In this document: in pieces, positions 7,715 through 16,266 of the stretch
Layout of the letters: every line of letters begins with the position of its first letter
Numbering within the stretch: the stretch's first letter is position 1
Assembly: GCA_937895785.1 (NCBI GenBank)
Contig: CALBKW010000078.1
Coordinates: forward strand, 1-43,964
Source of the DNA: an uncultured Candidatus Melainabacteria bacterium
Lineage (GTDB): Bacteria > Cyanobacteriota > Vampirovibrionia > Gastranaerophilales > Gastranaerophilaceae
Direction: 5' to 3'
DNA: 43,964 nucleotides
Program-made: the position numbers and the translations under genes
Notes under the pieces: generated by a model
The model's database searches: none
What the model was told of the DNA's origin: nothing
What the model saw: the letters and a program-made list of their open reading frames with translations, nothing else

Positions 7715-8281
7715 ATGTCAGAAGCATTAGATACATTATTCAAAAACGGTACAGAAAAAATGGAAAAAGCCATTAACCAATTACACCGTGAGTTTTCAAC
7801 AGTTAGAACAGGTCGTGCAAACCCTGCAATGTTGGACAAAGTAATGGTTGAATACTATGGCGCACCAACTCCATTAAAACAAATGGCTCAAGTTACAGTA
7901 TCAGAAGGTACTTCACTTGTAATCGCTCCATTTGATAAATCAATTTTAAAAGAGGTTGAAAAAGCAATTATTAAAGCTGAATTAGGTGTTGCTCCTAACA
8001 ACGACGGTGTTTCAGTAAGATTAAACTTCCCACCTTTAACAGAAGAAAAAAGAAAAGAAATCACAAAAGATGTTAAAAAATTCGGTGAAGAAGCTAAAGT
8101 TCAAGTAAGAAACGTTCGTCGTGATATGACTGATGAATTGAAAAAATTAGAAAAATCTGAAAACTTACCAGAAGATATGGTTAAAGATAATCAAGATAAA
8201 ATTCAAAAATTAACCGATAAATACACAGCTATTATCGACAAAGAAGTTACAGAAAAAGACAAAGAGGTTATGACAGTATAA
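7715..8281 (+). CDS. frr: Ribosome recycling factor
   Basis: 188 residues, close to the typical 185. With EF-G it splits post-termination ribosomes. The family hallmarks are visible: VRTGRANPAML near residue 30, APFDKSILKEVEKAI, and LNFPPLTEEKRKE followed by the long charged helix returning through VRNVRRD. GAAAGAGG precedes the ATG. The stop TAA overlaps the cdsA ATG by one base, implying coupled translation. Confidence 0.97.
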   Translation: MSEALDTLFKNGTEKMEKAINQLHREFSTVRTGRANPAMLDKVMVEYYGAPTPLKQMAQVTVSEGTSLVIAPFDKSILKEVEKAIIKAELGVAPNNDGVSVRLNFPPLTEEKRKEITKDVKKFGEEAKVQVRNVRRDMTDELKKLEKSENLPEDMVKDNQDKIQKLTDKYTAIIDKEVTEKDKEVMTV

Positions 8282-9171
8282 TGAACAACTCAGTTCTAAG
8301 AGTAATTACAGGTTGGGTTTTAGGGCTAATTGCTCTAGCATGTATTATTTTCGGTGGTTTGCCACTGCTACTTTTGCTAGCTGTAATTACCTTCTTAGCA
8401 TCAAAAGAGTTTGTTCAAATATTAGAACATAAAGGATTTTATCCAAGTTTGAAAGTAATTGTGGTAGCAGACGTAATTTTCGCGGTTCTTGCTTACTTCA
8501 ATTGCTTTCACTTGGTACCATTAGCATTTACTGCAGGTACAATGATTGCCTTTATGTGGGTATTGTTTAAAGGTAAACAACCATATACTGCAAACGTTGC
8601 AACAACAATTGTAGGCTTTGTTTACAGCGGTTGGTTTCCACTACATCTTTTATTTTTAAGAGATTTAGGTTCTAACAACACTTCTTCAATGCAAATGATT
8701 TTGAAAACCGACTTTATGAATGCAGGTTTGGGATATGTAATTTTCATGTTCTTGCTTGTAATTTTCACAGATGTTGGTTGCTATTATTTTGGAAGAAAGT
8801 TTGGCAAACACAAACTTGCACCTGTAATTAGTCCAAACAAGACAATTGAAGGTTCAATTGGTGGTGCTGTTTGTGCTTTAGTTGGCGGTTTTATTATCGC
8901 TTACTTTATTAAATTACCTTGGTATCACACAATTATTGCAGGGTTACTAGTTACAGGTTTTGCTCAAATCGGTGATTTATGCGAATCTCTATTAAAACGT
9001 GATGCTGGCGTAAAAGATTCTGGTAACTTACTTCCAGGACACGGTGGTTTCTTAGACAGAACTGACAGTTATGTATTTACAATCCCTGTAATTTACTATT
9101 ACTTCTTGTATTTTGTTGTAGACACTCACCATTGGGTAGATTTACTTAGCTTTATCAAAGGAATTTTTTAA
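8281..9171 (+). CDS. cdsA: Phosphatidate cytidylyltransferase (CDP-diglyceride synthase)
   Basis: 296 residues with about eight membrane helices. It converts phosphatidic acid and CTP to CDP-diacylglycerol for phospholipid synthesis at the inner membrane. The CdsA signature is present near the C-terminus: SLLKRDAGVKDSG, then LPGHGGFLDRTDS with the metal-binding Asp residues. SPNKTIEGSIGG is the conserved loop upstream. It overlaps both neighbours by one base (TAATG). The isoprenoid genes often found between cdsA and later genes in other bacteria are absent; rnc follows instead. Confidence 0.96.
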   Translation: MNNSVLRVITGWVLGLIALACIIFGGLPLLLLLAVITFLASKEFVQILEHKGFYPSLKVIVVADVIFAVLAYFNCFHLVPLAFTAGTMIAFMWVLFKGKQPYTANVATTIVGFVYSGWFPLHLLFLRDLGSNNTSSMQMILKTDFMNAGLGYVIFMFLLVIFTDVGCYYFGRKFGKHKLAPVISPNKTIEGSIGGAVCALVGGFIIAYFIKLPWYHTIIAGLLVTGFAQIGDLCESLLKRDAGVKDSGNLLPGHGGFLDRTDSYVFTIPVIYYYFLYFVVDTHHWVDLLSFIKGIF

Positions 9172-9863
9172 TGCGTGAAGCGTTAGAAGAAATATTTAAC
9201 ATTAAAATTACGGATGAAGATTTGTTCCAAAAAGCATTGACTCATCCGTCTTTTACTAAAGAAAATAATCTTAATTCACTTGATAATTATGAACGTTTAG
9301 AGTTTTTTGGAGATGCCGTTTTAAAACTTGCAATTTCTGAAAAATTAATAAAACAATACCCAAAATCTCACGAGGGAGAACTTACAAAAATCCGTTCTAT
9401 ATTAATTTCTGATGCAACATTATCTAAAATTGCAGAAAAAATTAATATCACAGATTTAATCGTTTTAGGTACACACGCTGAAAAAGCTGGCGAAAGAAAA
9501 CGCTCATCAATCAATGCTTGTGTATTTGAAGCACTTTTAGGAGCTTTCTATTTAGACGGCAAACAAAAAGAAATTATTGATTTTTTAAACGACATTTTTG
9601 AAGATTATATTTTAGACATAAAAAACAATATGGCAAAATACAATGCCAAAGAAGTTTTGCAAGAATACACTCAATCAAAAACAAAAGAAGTTCCGCAGTA
9701 CAAATTGGTTGAGGAAATTGGACCAGCACATGAACCAAAATTCAAAATGGAAGTACTTTATCAAAACAGAGTTTTGGCGACTGCAATTGGCACAAGCAAA
9801 AAAGATGCGGAACAAAAATGTGCTTACGAAGCTTGTAAAAAATTAGGAGTTATAAATGAGTAA
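9171..9863 (+). CDS. rnc: Ribonuclease III
   Basis: 230 residues, the standard length. The RNase III signature YERLEFFGDAVL (about residues 40-51) contains the catalytic glutamate and aspartate, and a second acidic metal site lies in VFEALLGAFYLD. The C-terminal 75 residues form a double-stranded RNA-binding domain ending in the DAEQKCAYEACKKL helix. It processes rRNA precursors and structured mRNAs. Its ATG overlaps the cdsA stop by one base, and its own end overlaps rpe by 8 nt. Confidence 0.97.
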   Translation: MREALEEIFNIKITDEDLFQKALTHPSFTKENNLNSLDNYERLEFFGDAVLKLAISEKLIKQYPKSHEGELTKIRSILISDATLSKIAEKINITDLIVLGTHAEKAGERKRSSINACVFEALLGAFYLDGKQKEIIDFLNDIFEDYILDIKNNMAKYNAKEVLQEYTQSKTKEVPQYKLVEEIGPAHEPKFKMEVLYQNRVLATAIGTSKKDAEQKCAYEACKKLGVINE

Positions 9864-10506
9864 AGAAATTATTGTATCACCATCAATTTTGTCAGCAGAT
9901 TTTGCTAACCTTGAAAGAGATATAAAACTTGTTGAAGATAACGGCGCTGACTGGATTCACGTTGACGTTATGGACGGTCATTTTGTACCAAATATCACAA
10001 TTGGTATTCCTGTAGTTAAAGCTCTAAAACGCTTTGCAAGAAAGCCTCTTGATGTTCATTTAATGATTGATAATCCTGAAAAATATATTGAAGACTTTGC
10101 AAAAGCTGGTGCTGATATAATTACATTCCACTATGAAGCTGTAAAACCAGAAAATATCGAAGAAATTTGCAAAAAAATTCAATCTCTAGGTTGCAAAGCT
10201 GGTATTTCAATTAAACCTAAAACAAACCAAAATGATATAATTCCATACTTACCTTTTGTTGATATGGTTCTTGTAATGACTGTTGAACCTGGGTTTGGCG
10301 GACAAGAATTTATGCACTATTGCGCGCAAAAAATTCCTACAATCCAACAAAATGGTAAAGATGATTTAATCATCCAAGTTGACGGCGGAATTAACGATGT
10401 AACTTCAAAAGTTTGCGTTTCATTAGGCGCAACATCACTTGTAGCAGGAAGTTACATTTATAAAAGCAAAGATGTTAAAAAAGCAATTGAGTCTTTGAGA
10501 GTGTAA
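9856..10506 (+). CDS. rpe: Ribulose-phosphate 3-epimerase
   Basis: 216 residues with a TIM-barrel fold. It interconverts ribulose-5-phosphate and xylulose-5-phosphate in the pentose phosphate pathway. Family motifs are SPSILSADFANLE, HVDVMDGHFVPN (metal-binding His and Asp), VMTVEPGFGGQEF and QVDGGI with the second catalytic Asp. The start overlaps rnc by 8 nt, with GGAG inside the rnc end as ribosome site. Confidence 0.97.
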   Translation: MSKEIIVSPSILSADFANLERDIKLVEDNGADWIHVDVMDGHFVPNITIGIPVVKALKRFARKPLDVHLMIDNPEKYIEDFAKAGADIITFHYEAVKPENIEEICKKIQSLGCKAGISIKPKTNQNDIIPYLPFVDMVLVMTVEPGFGGQEFMHYCAQKIPTIQQNGKDDLIIQVDGGINDVTSKVCVSLGATSLVAGSYIYKSKDVKKAIESLRV

Positions 10507-10508
10507 GA

Positions 10509-11513
10509 ATGGGACAAATAGGACAAATCTTTAAAATTCATTCAGATTTTTATTATGTAAATCATAATAATCAAACTTTTGAATGCAAATTGAGAGAAGT
10601 CCTTAAGAAACAAAAATTAAAAATTGTTGTAGGTGATTTTGTTGAATTTGAAAACGGTGCGATTGAAAAAGTTTTACAAAAGAAAAACTATATTCCACGC
10701 CCAAACGTTGCAAACATTGACCAAATTGTAATTGTTTCTGCCGTAAAAGAACCCGAGTTAAGTTTTGAGCAACTTAACAGATATATTGCATTTGCAAAAT
10801 ATTACAACATTCCAACAGAATTGTGTTTCAACAAAAATGACTTATCACTTGACGATTCAACCATTGAAAAAGTGTTTCAAATATATGAACCACTTGGATT
10901 TGACATCGTTTTTACATCTGCAAAAGAAAAAGATGGCATTGAAGATTTTAAAGAAATTTTAGATGGAAAAATCTCTGTTCTTTGTGGAAGTTCAGGGGTA
11001 GGAAAATCAAGTTTAATCAATGCAATTAATCCAAATTGCAATTTGAGAACAAAATCTGTCAGCGAAAAAACTGAACGAGGAACTCACACGACTCGCCACT
11101 GTGAAATTATCAACATCACTGATACTATGAGAATTGTTGACACTCCTGGGTTTAGCAATCTTAAATTCGATTTTTTAATGCCGAACGAAGTAGACCTACT
11201 TTTTGATGAAATTAGTCAATACAAAGGCTATTGCAAATTTTCAGACTGTCTACACGACAAAGAAACAGGTTGTGCCGTATTAGAGCACATTGATGACATT
11301 GATTTAAGTCGTTATCAAAGCTATTTAACCTTTGTAAACGAGGCAAAAGAGTACAAAGAACGAGTTAAATTTTCTGGCACAAAACACGAAAGAGAAACTC
11401 ATTTTAAACATCATAACGACAAAATGGCGGTAAAGATTAGCGCTCAAAAGCGCCAATCAGCTAGAAATACGCAAAAACAAAGCATACATAAAGAAATTCA
11501 TGAGGATAAATAA
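10509..11513 (+). CDS. rsgA: Small ribosomal subunit biogenesis GTPase
   Basis: 334 residues. A circularly permuted GTPase: the G4 motif NKND (108-111) comes before G1 GSSGVGKS (160-167) and G3 DTPG (211-214). An N-terminal OB-fold (about 1-65) and a C-terminal zinc segment (CKFSDCLHDKETGC) complete the RsgA/YjeQ architecture. It assists late maturation of the 30S subunit. The final 60 residues are Lys/His/Gln-rich, as expected for rRNA contact. It starts 3 nt after rpe; the TGAGG near its end serves as ribosome site for ispA. Confidence 0.96.
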   Translation: MGQIGQIFKIHSDFYYVNHNNQTFECKLREVLKKQKLKIVVGDFVEFENGAIEKVLQKKNYIPRPNVANIDQIVIVSAVKEPELSFEQLNRYIAFAKYYNIPTELCFNKNDLSLDDSTIEKVFQIYEPLGFDIVFTSAKEKDGIEDFKEILDGKISVLCGSSGVGKSSLINAINPNCNLRTKSVSEKTERGTHTTRHCEIINITDTMRIVDTPGFSNLKFDFLMPNEVDLLFDEISQYKGYCKFSDCLHDKETGCAVLEHIDDIDLSRYQSYLTFVNEAKEYKERVKFSGTKHERETHFKHHNDKMAVKISAQKRQSARNTQKQSIHKEIHEDK

Positions 11514-11514
11514 A

Positions 11515-12369
11515 ATGAAAGAATTAATTGATTTAGTAAACAAAAAATTAGACGAATACTTACCTGTGAGCTATCCAGAAGAAATTTTTGAATCAATGCG
11601 TTACAGCTTACTTGCAGGTGGCAAAAGATTAAGACCGATTATGTGTTTAGAGGCTTGTAGAGTTTTCGGCGGAGAAATGGAAAAAGCTCTTCCAACAGCT
11701 TGTGCATTTGAAATGTTACACACTCAAAGCCTTATCCACGACGATTTACCTTGTATGGATAACGACGATTACAGACGTGGAAAACTTACTAACCATAAAA
11801 AATTCTCTGAAAGCACTGCCGTTCTTGCTGGTGATGCTTTAATCAGTTACGGAACTCAATTAATTATCGATAAATCAGACCTTCCAGCAGAAGTAATTGT
11901 TAAAGTTTTGAGAGAACACGCCATTGCAGCAGGTGCTTATGGAATTATTGCTGGTCAAGTGGTTGATATTGCGATGGAAGGCAAACCTTACGATGCAAAA
12001 ATATTGGAATATATCCACACTCACAAAACAGCAGATTTATTCAAAGGTGTTTTAAAAGCTGGCGCAATTATCGCTGGTGCAAACGAAGAACAACTTAAGG
12101 CTATGGACGATTTTGGTCAAGTGCTAGGTTTTGCATTCCAAATTTGTGATGATATTTTAGATGAAACTTCTACTTTTGAAGAAATGGGCAAAACTATGGG
12201 CAAAGATAAAGAAGAAGGAAAGCTAACATATACGGCTCTTTTCGGACTTGAAAAAGCTAAATGTGAACTTAATTGCCTTTTAGACAAAGCTTATGATATA
12301 CTAAAGAAACAAAATATTGAGTCTGAAATCTTCAACTCAATTATTAATTCAATAAGAGAAAAGGTATAA
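11515..12369 (+). CDS. ispA: Polyprenyl (farnesyl/geranylgeranyl) diphosphate synthase
   Basis: 284 residues from the ATG at 11515; an in-frame ATG at 11500 is less likely because TGAGG at 11501-11505 fits the later start. It condenses isopentenyl diphosphate with allylic primers to make C15/C20 isoprenoid diphosphates. Visible motifs: LLAGGKRLRPIM, the first Asp-rich motif HDDLPCMDNDDYRRG in its bacterial insertion form, and the second, QICDDILD, followed by the Lys-rich GKDKEEGK segment. Chain length (C15 or C20) is not settled by eye. Product use could include undecaprenyl carrier and quinone synthesis. Confidence 0.93.
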   Translation: MKELIDLVNKKLDEYLPVSYPEEIFESMRYSLLAGGKRLRPIMCLEACRVFGGEMEKALPTACAFEMLHTQSLIHDDLPCMDNDDYRRGKLTNHKKFSESTAVLAGDALISYGTQLIIDKSDLPAEVIVKVLREHAIAAGAYGIIAGQVVDIAMEGKPYDAKILEYIHTHKTADLFKGVLKAGAIIAGANEEQLKAMDDFGQVLGFAFQICDDILDETSTFEEMGKTMGKDKEEGKLTYTALFGLEKAKCELNCLLDKAYDILKKQNIESEIFNSIINSIREKV

Positions 12370-12370
12370 A

Positions 12371-12841
12371 ATGGAAAATTTAATCGCAAAGTACACAAAC
12401 ACAGGTATTGAAGCAATTGCAGCAGGTCTTTTAGCTGCTTTCATTGCACAAGTAATCAAAATACTTTTAGATATTATCATCAATAAAAGAGTTGATTTCA
12501 GAATATTTACAACAACTGGTGGTATGCCAAGTTCACACTCTGCAGGTGTTGTAGCCTTATCAACAATCGTTGGTATCTTAGATGGTTTTACATCAACAAT
12601 GTTTGCAGTTGCAATCGGTTACGCTTTTGTTGTAATGTACGATGCTGCTGGTATTCGTAGAGCATCAGGCAAAATGGCTGTTTGCTTAAACAAGATGGTT
12701 GCAGATTTCTACAAACACGACATCAATGCTGCTGGTACAAAATTAAAAGAAATGTTAGGTCATACTCCTAAAGAAGTTTTCTGCGGTGCAATCTTAGGCG
12801 TTGTGTTCGCATTCTTCTTCCATTACATCATTCTTTTATAG
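12371..12841 (+). CDS. Divergent PAP2-family (DUF212) membrane protein
   Basis: 156 residues with four or so hydrophobic helices. The core GGMPSSHSAGVVAL resembles the SSH phosphatase motif of PAP2 enzymes and is the hallmark of the DUF212/divergent PAP2 family. MYDAAGIRRASG, with conserved Asp and Arg residues, follows. Family function is not firmly established; lipid-phosphate hydrolysis is plausible given the adjacent prenyl diphosphate synthase, for example on a polyprenyl phosphate. It starts 1 nt after the ispA stop with AAGG as ribosome site, so it belongs to the same operon. Confidence 0.85.
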   Translation: MENLIAKYTNTGIEAIAAGLLAAFIAQVIKILLDIIINKRVDFRIFTTTGGMPSSHSAGVVALSTIVGILDGFTSTMFAVAIGYAFVVMYDAAGIRRASGKMAVCLNKMVADFYKHDINAAGTKLKEMLGHTPKEVFCGAILGVVFAFFFHYIILL

Positions 12842-12849
12842 AGAAATTT

Positions 12850-13542
12850 ATGAAAAAATCTTGCTTAAAATTTAACGCTTTCACACTTGCAGAAATGCTT
12901 GTAGTTCTTTTTGTCATCGGCGTAATATCTATGATGACAATTCCAACGGTTGTGAAAGTTAATAAAGAACGAGCAATTTCAGATTTGTTGAGTGAAAATT
13001 ATAAAAAAATTGAACTTGCTTTAGTCATAGACAAAATCTCTAACTTTGATGTTACAGATTTCAGTTTTAGTGCGCTTAACAAACCATACAAAGCCAATGA
13101 ATTTACAGAAGTTTTGAGAGAAAAAATGAAGGTTTTAAACTACTGTACACCCTCAGAAGGTTCTTGTGGGTTTGAATCACAAACACTTAGCGGATACAAA
13201 TTACGTATGATGAACGGAAGTTCAATGCTTATAAACGATGTCTTTAGGGGTGAATACGATCCTGTCGACAGCACAAACAGAATTTTAGGCGCAACATATA
13301 TTGACGTTGATGGACCAAATGGTTCAAACACCGCAGGACGTGACCAATTCGGTTTTTACACAACTCAAAAAGGCTTAATTCCGATGGGTGGACCTAAAGA
13401 CAGACTTGTTCCATTCTCAGATTGTATTTCTCAACAAGGGCTTTCTTTCGCTTGCTCAGCTTGGGTTCTGCTAAATAAAAATATGGATTACAAAAATTGC
13501 CCAAATGTTATAAATTGGGATGATAGAGTTACATGTAATTAG
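12850..13542 (+). CDS. Type IV pilin-like protein with prepilin N-terminus
   Basis: 230 residues. The N-terminus is a class III prepilin signal: short basic leader, then FTLAEMLVVL at residues 11-20 with the conserved Glu at mature position +5, and a hydrophobic helix to about residue 33. The residue before the cleavage point is Ala rather than the usual Gly. The C-terminal region has several Cys (CTPSEGSCG, a Cys pair around 197-201, and a final CPN...TCN), suggesting disulfide-stabilised globular structure. Probably a pseudopilin or minor pilin processed by PilD. No pilus assembly genes are nearby. The operon run appears to end here, before a folded intergenic element. Confidence 0.8.
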   Translation: MKKSCLKFNAFTLAEMLVVLFVIGVISMMTIPTVVKVNKERAISDLLSENYKKIELALVIDKISNFDVTDFSFSALNKPYKANEFTEVLREKMKVLNYCTPSEGSCGFESQTLSGYKLRMMNGSSMLINDVFRGEYDPVDSTNRILGATYIDVDGPNGSNTAGRDQFGFYTTQKGLIPMGGPKDRLVPFSDCISQQGLSFACSAWVLLNKNMDYKNCPNVINWDDRVTCN

Positions 13543-13543
13543 T

Positions 13544-13630
13544 GGTTTTTCGGTAGGGTGGAGTCAAACTAAGTGAGCGAACCCGTAAGGTGTCGGTCAG
13601 ACGTTACTCTGCCGATACCCCGAATAAACC
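13544..13630 (+). other. Strongly folded intergenic element (three-way junction), identity unknown
   Basis: An outer stem pairs GGTTTTTCGG (13544-13553) with CCGAATAAACC (13620-13630; one bulged base). Inside are a short helix GGGT/ACCC (13556-13559 with 13581-13584) and a long hairpin GGTGTCGG/CCGATACC plus CAGA/TCTG closing loop CGTTAC (13589-13619). It is clearly richer in G and C than its surroundings. No U-run follows, so it is not a simple terminator. It begins 1 nt after the pilin-like stop and lies about 150 nt before efp. It could be a structured RNA, a 3' UTR stabiliser or a palindromic repeat; I do not recognise a riboswitch class. Confidence 0.6.
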
Positions 13631-13721
13631 AAGACTATTTAAAATGACTTTTTAACAGTAAATATACTTATTGTCTTATAGATTTTAATATGCCCTTTAT
13701 ATCATCTTTACAACTATTTTC

Positions 13722-13749
13722 TTGAAAAAATTTTTGTTTATGCTATTAT
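13722..13749 (+). promoter_or_regulatory. Sigma-70-type promoter of efp-accB-accC
   Basis: TTGAAA (13722-13727), a 16-nt spacer and TATTAT (13744-13749), giving a leader of about 22 nt containing AGGAG before the efp ATG. Confidence 0.65.
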
Positions 13750-13777
13750 TTACCCATAGTTAAAAAAAGGAGAATTT

Positions 13778-14338
13778 ATGATTTCGGTAAACGATTTAAA
13801 AACAGGCTTAACTCTACAACTAGACGGCGGTTCTTTATGGTCAGTAGTTGAATTTTTACACGTTAAACCAGGTAAAGGTGCAGCTTTCGTAAGAACTAAA
13901 TTGAAAAACGTTGAAACTGGTCAAGTTGTTGAAAAAACATTCAGAGCTGGTGAAAAAGTTGCTAAAGCTATGCTTGATCGTAGAGATATGCAATATTTAT
14001 ACAAAGAAGGTACAGGCTATGTAATGATGGATTTGGAAACTTATGAACAAATCACAGTTACAGCAGATATGATTGGCGACGGTATCAAATACTTAAAAGA
14101 AAACATGAACGTTTCTGTTTTAACTCACGAAGGTAACGTAATTGGTGTTGATCTTCCAACTCACGTTGAATTAGAAGTTGTAAACACTCCACCTGCCGAA
14201 AAGGGTAACACTTCTCAAGGCGGTACAAAACCTGCTGAAACTGAAACAGGCGCAGTAGTAAATGTTCCATTCTTCGTTGTAAATGGCGACAGAATTAGAA
14301 TTGATACAAGAACTAACGAATATCTTGACAGATGCTAG
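13778..14338 (+). CDS. efp: Elongation factor P
   Basis: 186 residues, the usual length. EF-P relieves ribosome stalling at polyproline motifs. The tip loop VKPGKGAAFVRTKL carries a lysine (K33) at the position modified in many bacteria. The three beta-barrel domains are complete, ending with the conserved GDRIRIDTRTNEYLDR. The Pro-rich protein at 32882-34504 would be an obvious client. It is followed by accB after 35 nt, with a small hairpin over its stop codon. No modification genes (epmA/epmB) are in the window. Confidence 0.97.
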   Translation: MISVNDLKTGLTLQLDGGSLWSVVEFLHVKPGKGAAFVRTKLKNVETGQVVEKTFRAGEKVAKAMLDRRDMQYLYKEGTGYVMMDLETYEQITVTADMIGDGIKYLKENMNVSVLTHEGNVIGVDLPTHVELEVVNTPPAEKGNTSQGGTKPAETETGAVVNVPFFVVNGDRIRIDTRTNEYLDRC

Positions 14339-14351
14339 TGTAAAACTAGCA
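14333..14351 (+). other. Hairpin spanning the efp stop codon
   Basis: TGCTAGT / ACTAGCA, a perfect 7-bp stem with loop GTAAA. No T-run follows, so it is more likely an mRNA processing or stability element between efp and accB than a terminator. Confidence 0.45.
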
Positions 14352-14373
14352 CTGTCCAGAAAGGATTTAGAAT

Positions 14374-14832
14374 ATGAAGTTTGATTTAAAATATTTAGAA
14401 AAGTTGGCTAAATTGATGAATGAGTCTGAATTGACAGAAATGCAATTAGAAGACCAAGAACAATCAATTGTACTAAAAAGAGAAAAGCAAACAGTAACAA
14501 CTAACGTGGTTGCAGCTCCAGTTGTAGAAACAAAAGCTGCTGCTCCAGCTAAAGTTGAAGAAGTTAAAGAAGAAGGTGCTTCTTCTATAGCTAAAACAGC
14601 AAAAGCTGTAAAATCACCTATGGTTGGTACTTTCTACAAGGCAGCATCACCAGATGCTCCTGCTTTTGTTGAGGTTGGATCACTTGTCGCTCAAGGCGAA
14701 GTTGTTTGTATTATTGAAGCAATGAAACTTATGAACGAAATTGAATCAGATTTTTCAGGTAAAGTTGTTGAAATTTGTGTAGACGACGGTCAACCTGTTG
14801 AATATGGTCAAGTGTTAATGTATATTGAATAA
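14374..14832 (+). CDS. accB: Biotin carboxyl carrier protein of acetyl-CoA carboxylase
   Basis: 152 residues. The C-terminal biotinyl domain has EAMKLMNEI with the biotin-accepting lysine at K118. An Ala/Val/Glu/Lys-rich linker (about 45-78) joins it to the N-terminal part, as is typical of BCCP. It carries carboxybiotin between AccC and the carboxyltransferase in the first step of fatty-acid synthesis. GAAAGGA precedes the ATG. The order efp-accB-accC is common in bacteria and supports the assignment. Confidence 0.97.
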   Translation: MKFDLKYLEKLAKLMNESELTEMQLEDQEQSIVLKREKQTVTTNVVAAPVVETKAAAPAKVEEVKEEGASSIAKTAKAVKSPMVGTFYKAASPDAPAFVEVGSLVAQGEVVCIIEAMKLMNEIESDFSGKVVEICVDDGQPVEYGQVLMYIE

Positions 14833-14858
14833 ATTTAAAAAATTAGGAATAGAATATT

Positions 14859-16214
14859 ATGTTTAGAAAAGTTCTTGTTGCAAACCGTGGCGAAATTTCG
14901 GTTAGAATCATAAGAGCATGTCGTGAATTAGGTATTCCGACTGTTGCTGTATATTCAGAAGCAGATGCAAATTCTCTTCACGTAAGACTTGCAACTGATG
15001 CTTATTGTATTGGACCTGCTGATAGCTCAAAAAGTTATTTAAGCATTCCTGCAATTATGTCTGTTGCTGAGCTTGCTGGGGTTGATGCTATTCACCCTGG
15101 ATATGGTTTCTTATCAGAAAGAGCTGATTTTGCAGCAATTTGTGAACAACATAACATCAAATTTATCGGTCCGTCTTCTCAATCAATGAGAAAAATGGGT
15201 GATAAAGCTAATGCTCGTAAGACAATGATTGAAAACGATGTACCTGTAATTCCTGGTACTGGCATTGTTCACGATGCAAAAGAAGTTATCAAATTCGCTA
15301 AAAAAGTTAAATATCCAGTTATCTTGAAAGCTACTGCTGGTGGTGGCGGTAAAGGTATGAGAGTTTGCAGAAACGACGATGAAGTAGCTACAAACTTACA
15401 ACTTTGCCAATCAGAAGCAGAAAAATCTTTCGGTAACCCAGATGTTTACTGTGAAAAATATTTAGAAAACCCTCGTCACATTGAGGTTCAAATTATCGGC
15501 GACCAATATGGAAACTACATCTACTTAGGCGAACGTGATTGTTCTGTACAAAGACGTCACCAAAAGTTGATTGAAGAAACTCCATCTCCAGCCGTTGACG
15601 AACGTACAAGAAGAAAAATGGGTGAAGCATCTATCCGTGCAGCAAAAGCTGTTAAATACGAAGGTGTTGGTACTTGTGAATTTTTACTTGATAGTGACGG
15701 AAAATGGTACTTCATGGAAATGAATACTCGTGTTCAAGTAGAACACTGTATTACTGAAATGATTTCTAGGGTTGATATTGTAAGACAACAAATTCTTGTT
15801 GCTTCAGGTGAAAAATTACAGTATAAACAAAAAGATATTAATCTACAAGGTCACGCAATTGAATGTAGAATTAACGCAGAAAATCCTGAAAAGAACTTTA
15901 TGCCTTGTCCAGGAACTATCGAAGGATATGTTCAACCAGGAGGATTTGGTGTTCGTGTAGATTCTCATGTTTACCCAGGATATAAAATTCCACCTTACTA
16001 CGATTCAATGATTGGTAAATTGATTTGCTGGGGCGAAAACAGAAACCAAGCAAGACGTAGAATGTACCAAGCATTAAAAGAATACGTTGTAATCGGCGTT
16101 GAAACTACTATTCCATTCGATTTAGAAGTTATTGAGGATGAAGTTTTCAAAACTGGTGACTTTAACACAAGTTTCTTGGAAGATTTCTACAGAAGAAAAG
16201 AAAACAAAAAGTAA
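14859..16214 (+). CDS. accC: Biotin carboxylase subunit of acetyl-CoA carboxylase
   Basis: 451 residues, matching the family. It carboxylates BCCP-biotin using ATP and bicarbonate. The N-terminal domain starts FRKVLVANRGEISVRIIRA. The ATP-grasp glycine loop KATAGGGGKGMR, the HIEVQIIGD segment and the catalytic MEMNTRVQVEHCITEM are intact. It lies 26 nt after accB and forms one unit with efp-accB. The carboxyltransferase genes accA and accD are not in this window. Confidence 0.97.
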   Translation: MFRKVLVANRGEISVRIIRACRELGIPTVAVYSEADANSLHVRLATDAYCIGPADSSKSYLSIPAIMSVAELAGVDAIHPGYGFLSERADFAAICEQHNIKFIGPSSQSMRKMGDKANARKTMIENDVPVIPGTGIVHDAKEVIKFAKKVKYPVILKATAGGGGKGMRVCRNDDEVATNLQLCQSEAEKSFGNPDVYCEKYLENPRHIEVQIIGDQYGNYIYLGERDCSVQRRHQKLIEETPSPAVDERTRRKMGEASIRAAKAVKYEGVGTCEFLLDSDGKWYFMEMNTRVQVEHCITEMISRVDIVRQQILVASGEKLQYKQKDINLQGHAIECRINAENPEKNFMPCPGTIEGYVQPGGFGVRVDSHVYPGYKIPPYYDSMIGKLICWGENRNQARRRMYQALKEYVVIGVETTIPFDLEVIEDEVFKTGDFNTSFLEDFYRRKENKK

Positions 16215-16232
16215 TTTTTTAACTTTACATCT

Positions 16233-16260
16233 TTGCAACTTTTGAAAAAACGTTTATAAT
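16233..16260 (+). promoter_or_regulatory. Promoter of the TPR gene giving a leaderless transcript
   Basis: TTGCAA (16233-16238), a 16-nt spacer and TATAAT (16255-16260), then only 6 nt to the ATG at 16267. The transcript would start at the A of the ATG, and no Shine-Dalgarno sequence exists. Confidence 0.65.
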
Positions 16261-16266
16261 AATAAT

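Noticed and set aside
13592..13618. A third sigma-28 promoter at GCCGATAC
   Set aside because: The segment 11 nt upstream is GTCGGTCA, not TAAAGTTT; the match is part of a hairpin arm.
13544..13630. A tRNA or known riboswitch in the folded element before efp
   Set aside because: No T-loop, acceptor stem with CCA-compatible end, or anticodon arm, and no core of the riboswitch classes I can recall fits; left as unassigned structure.
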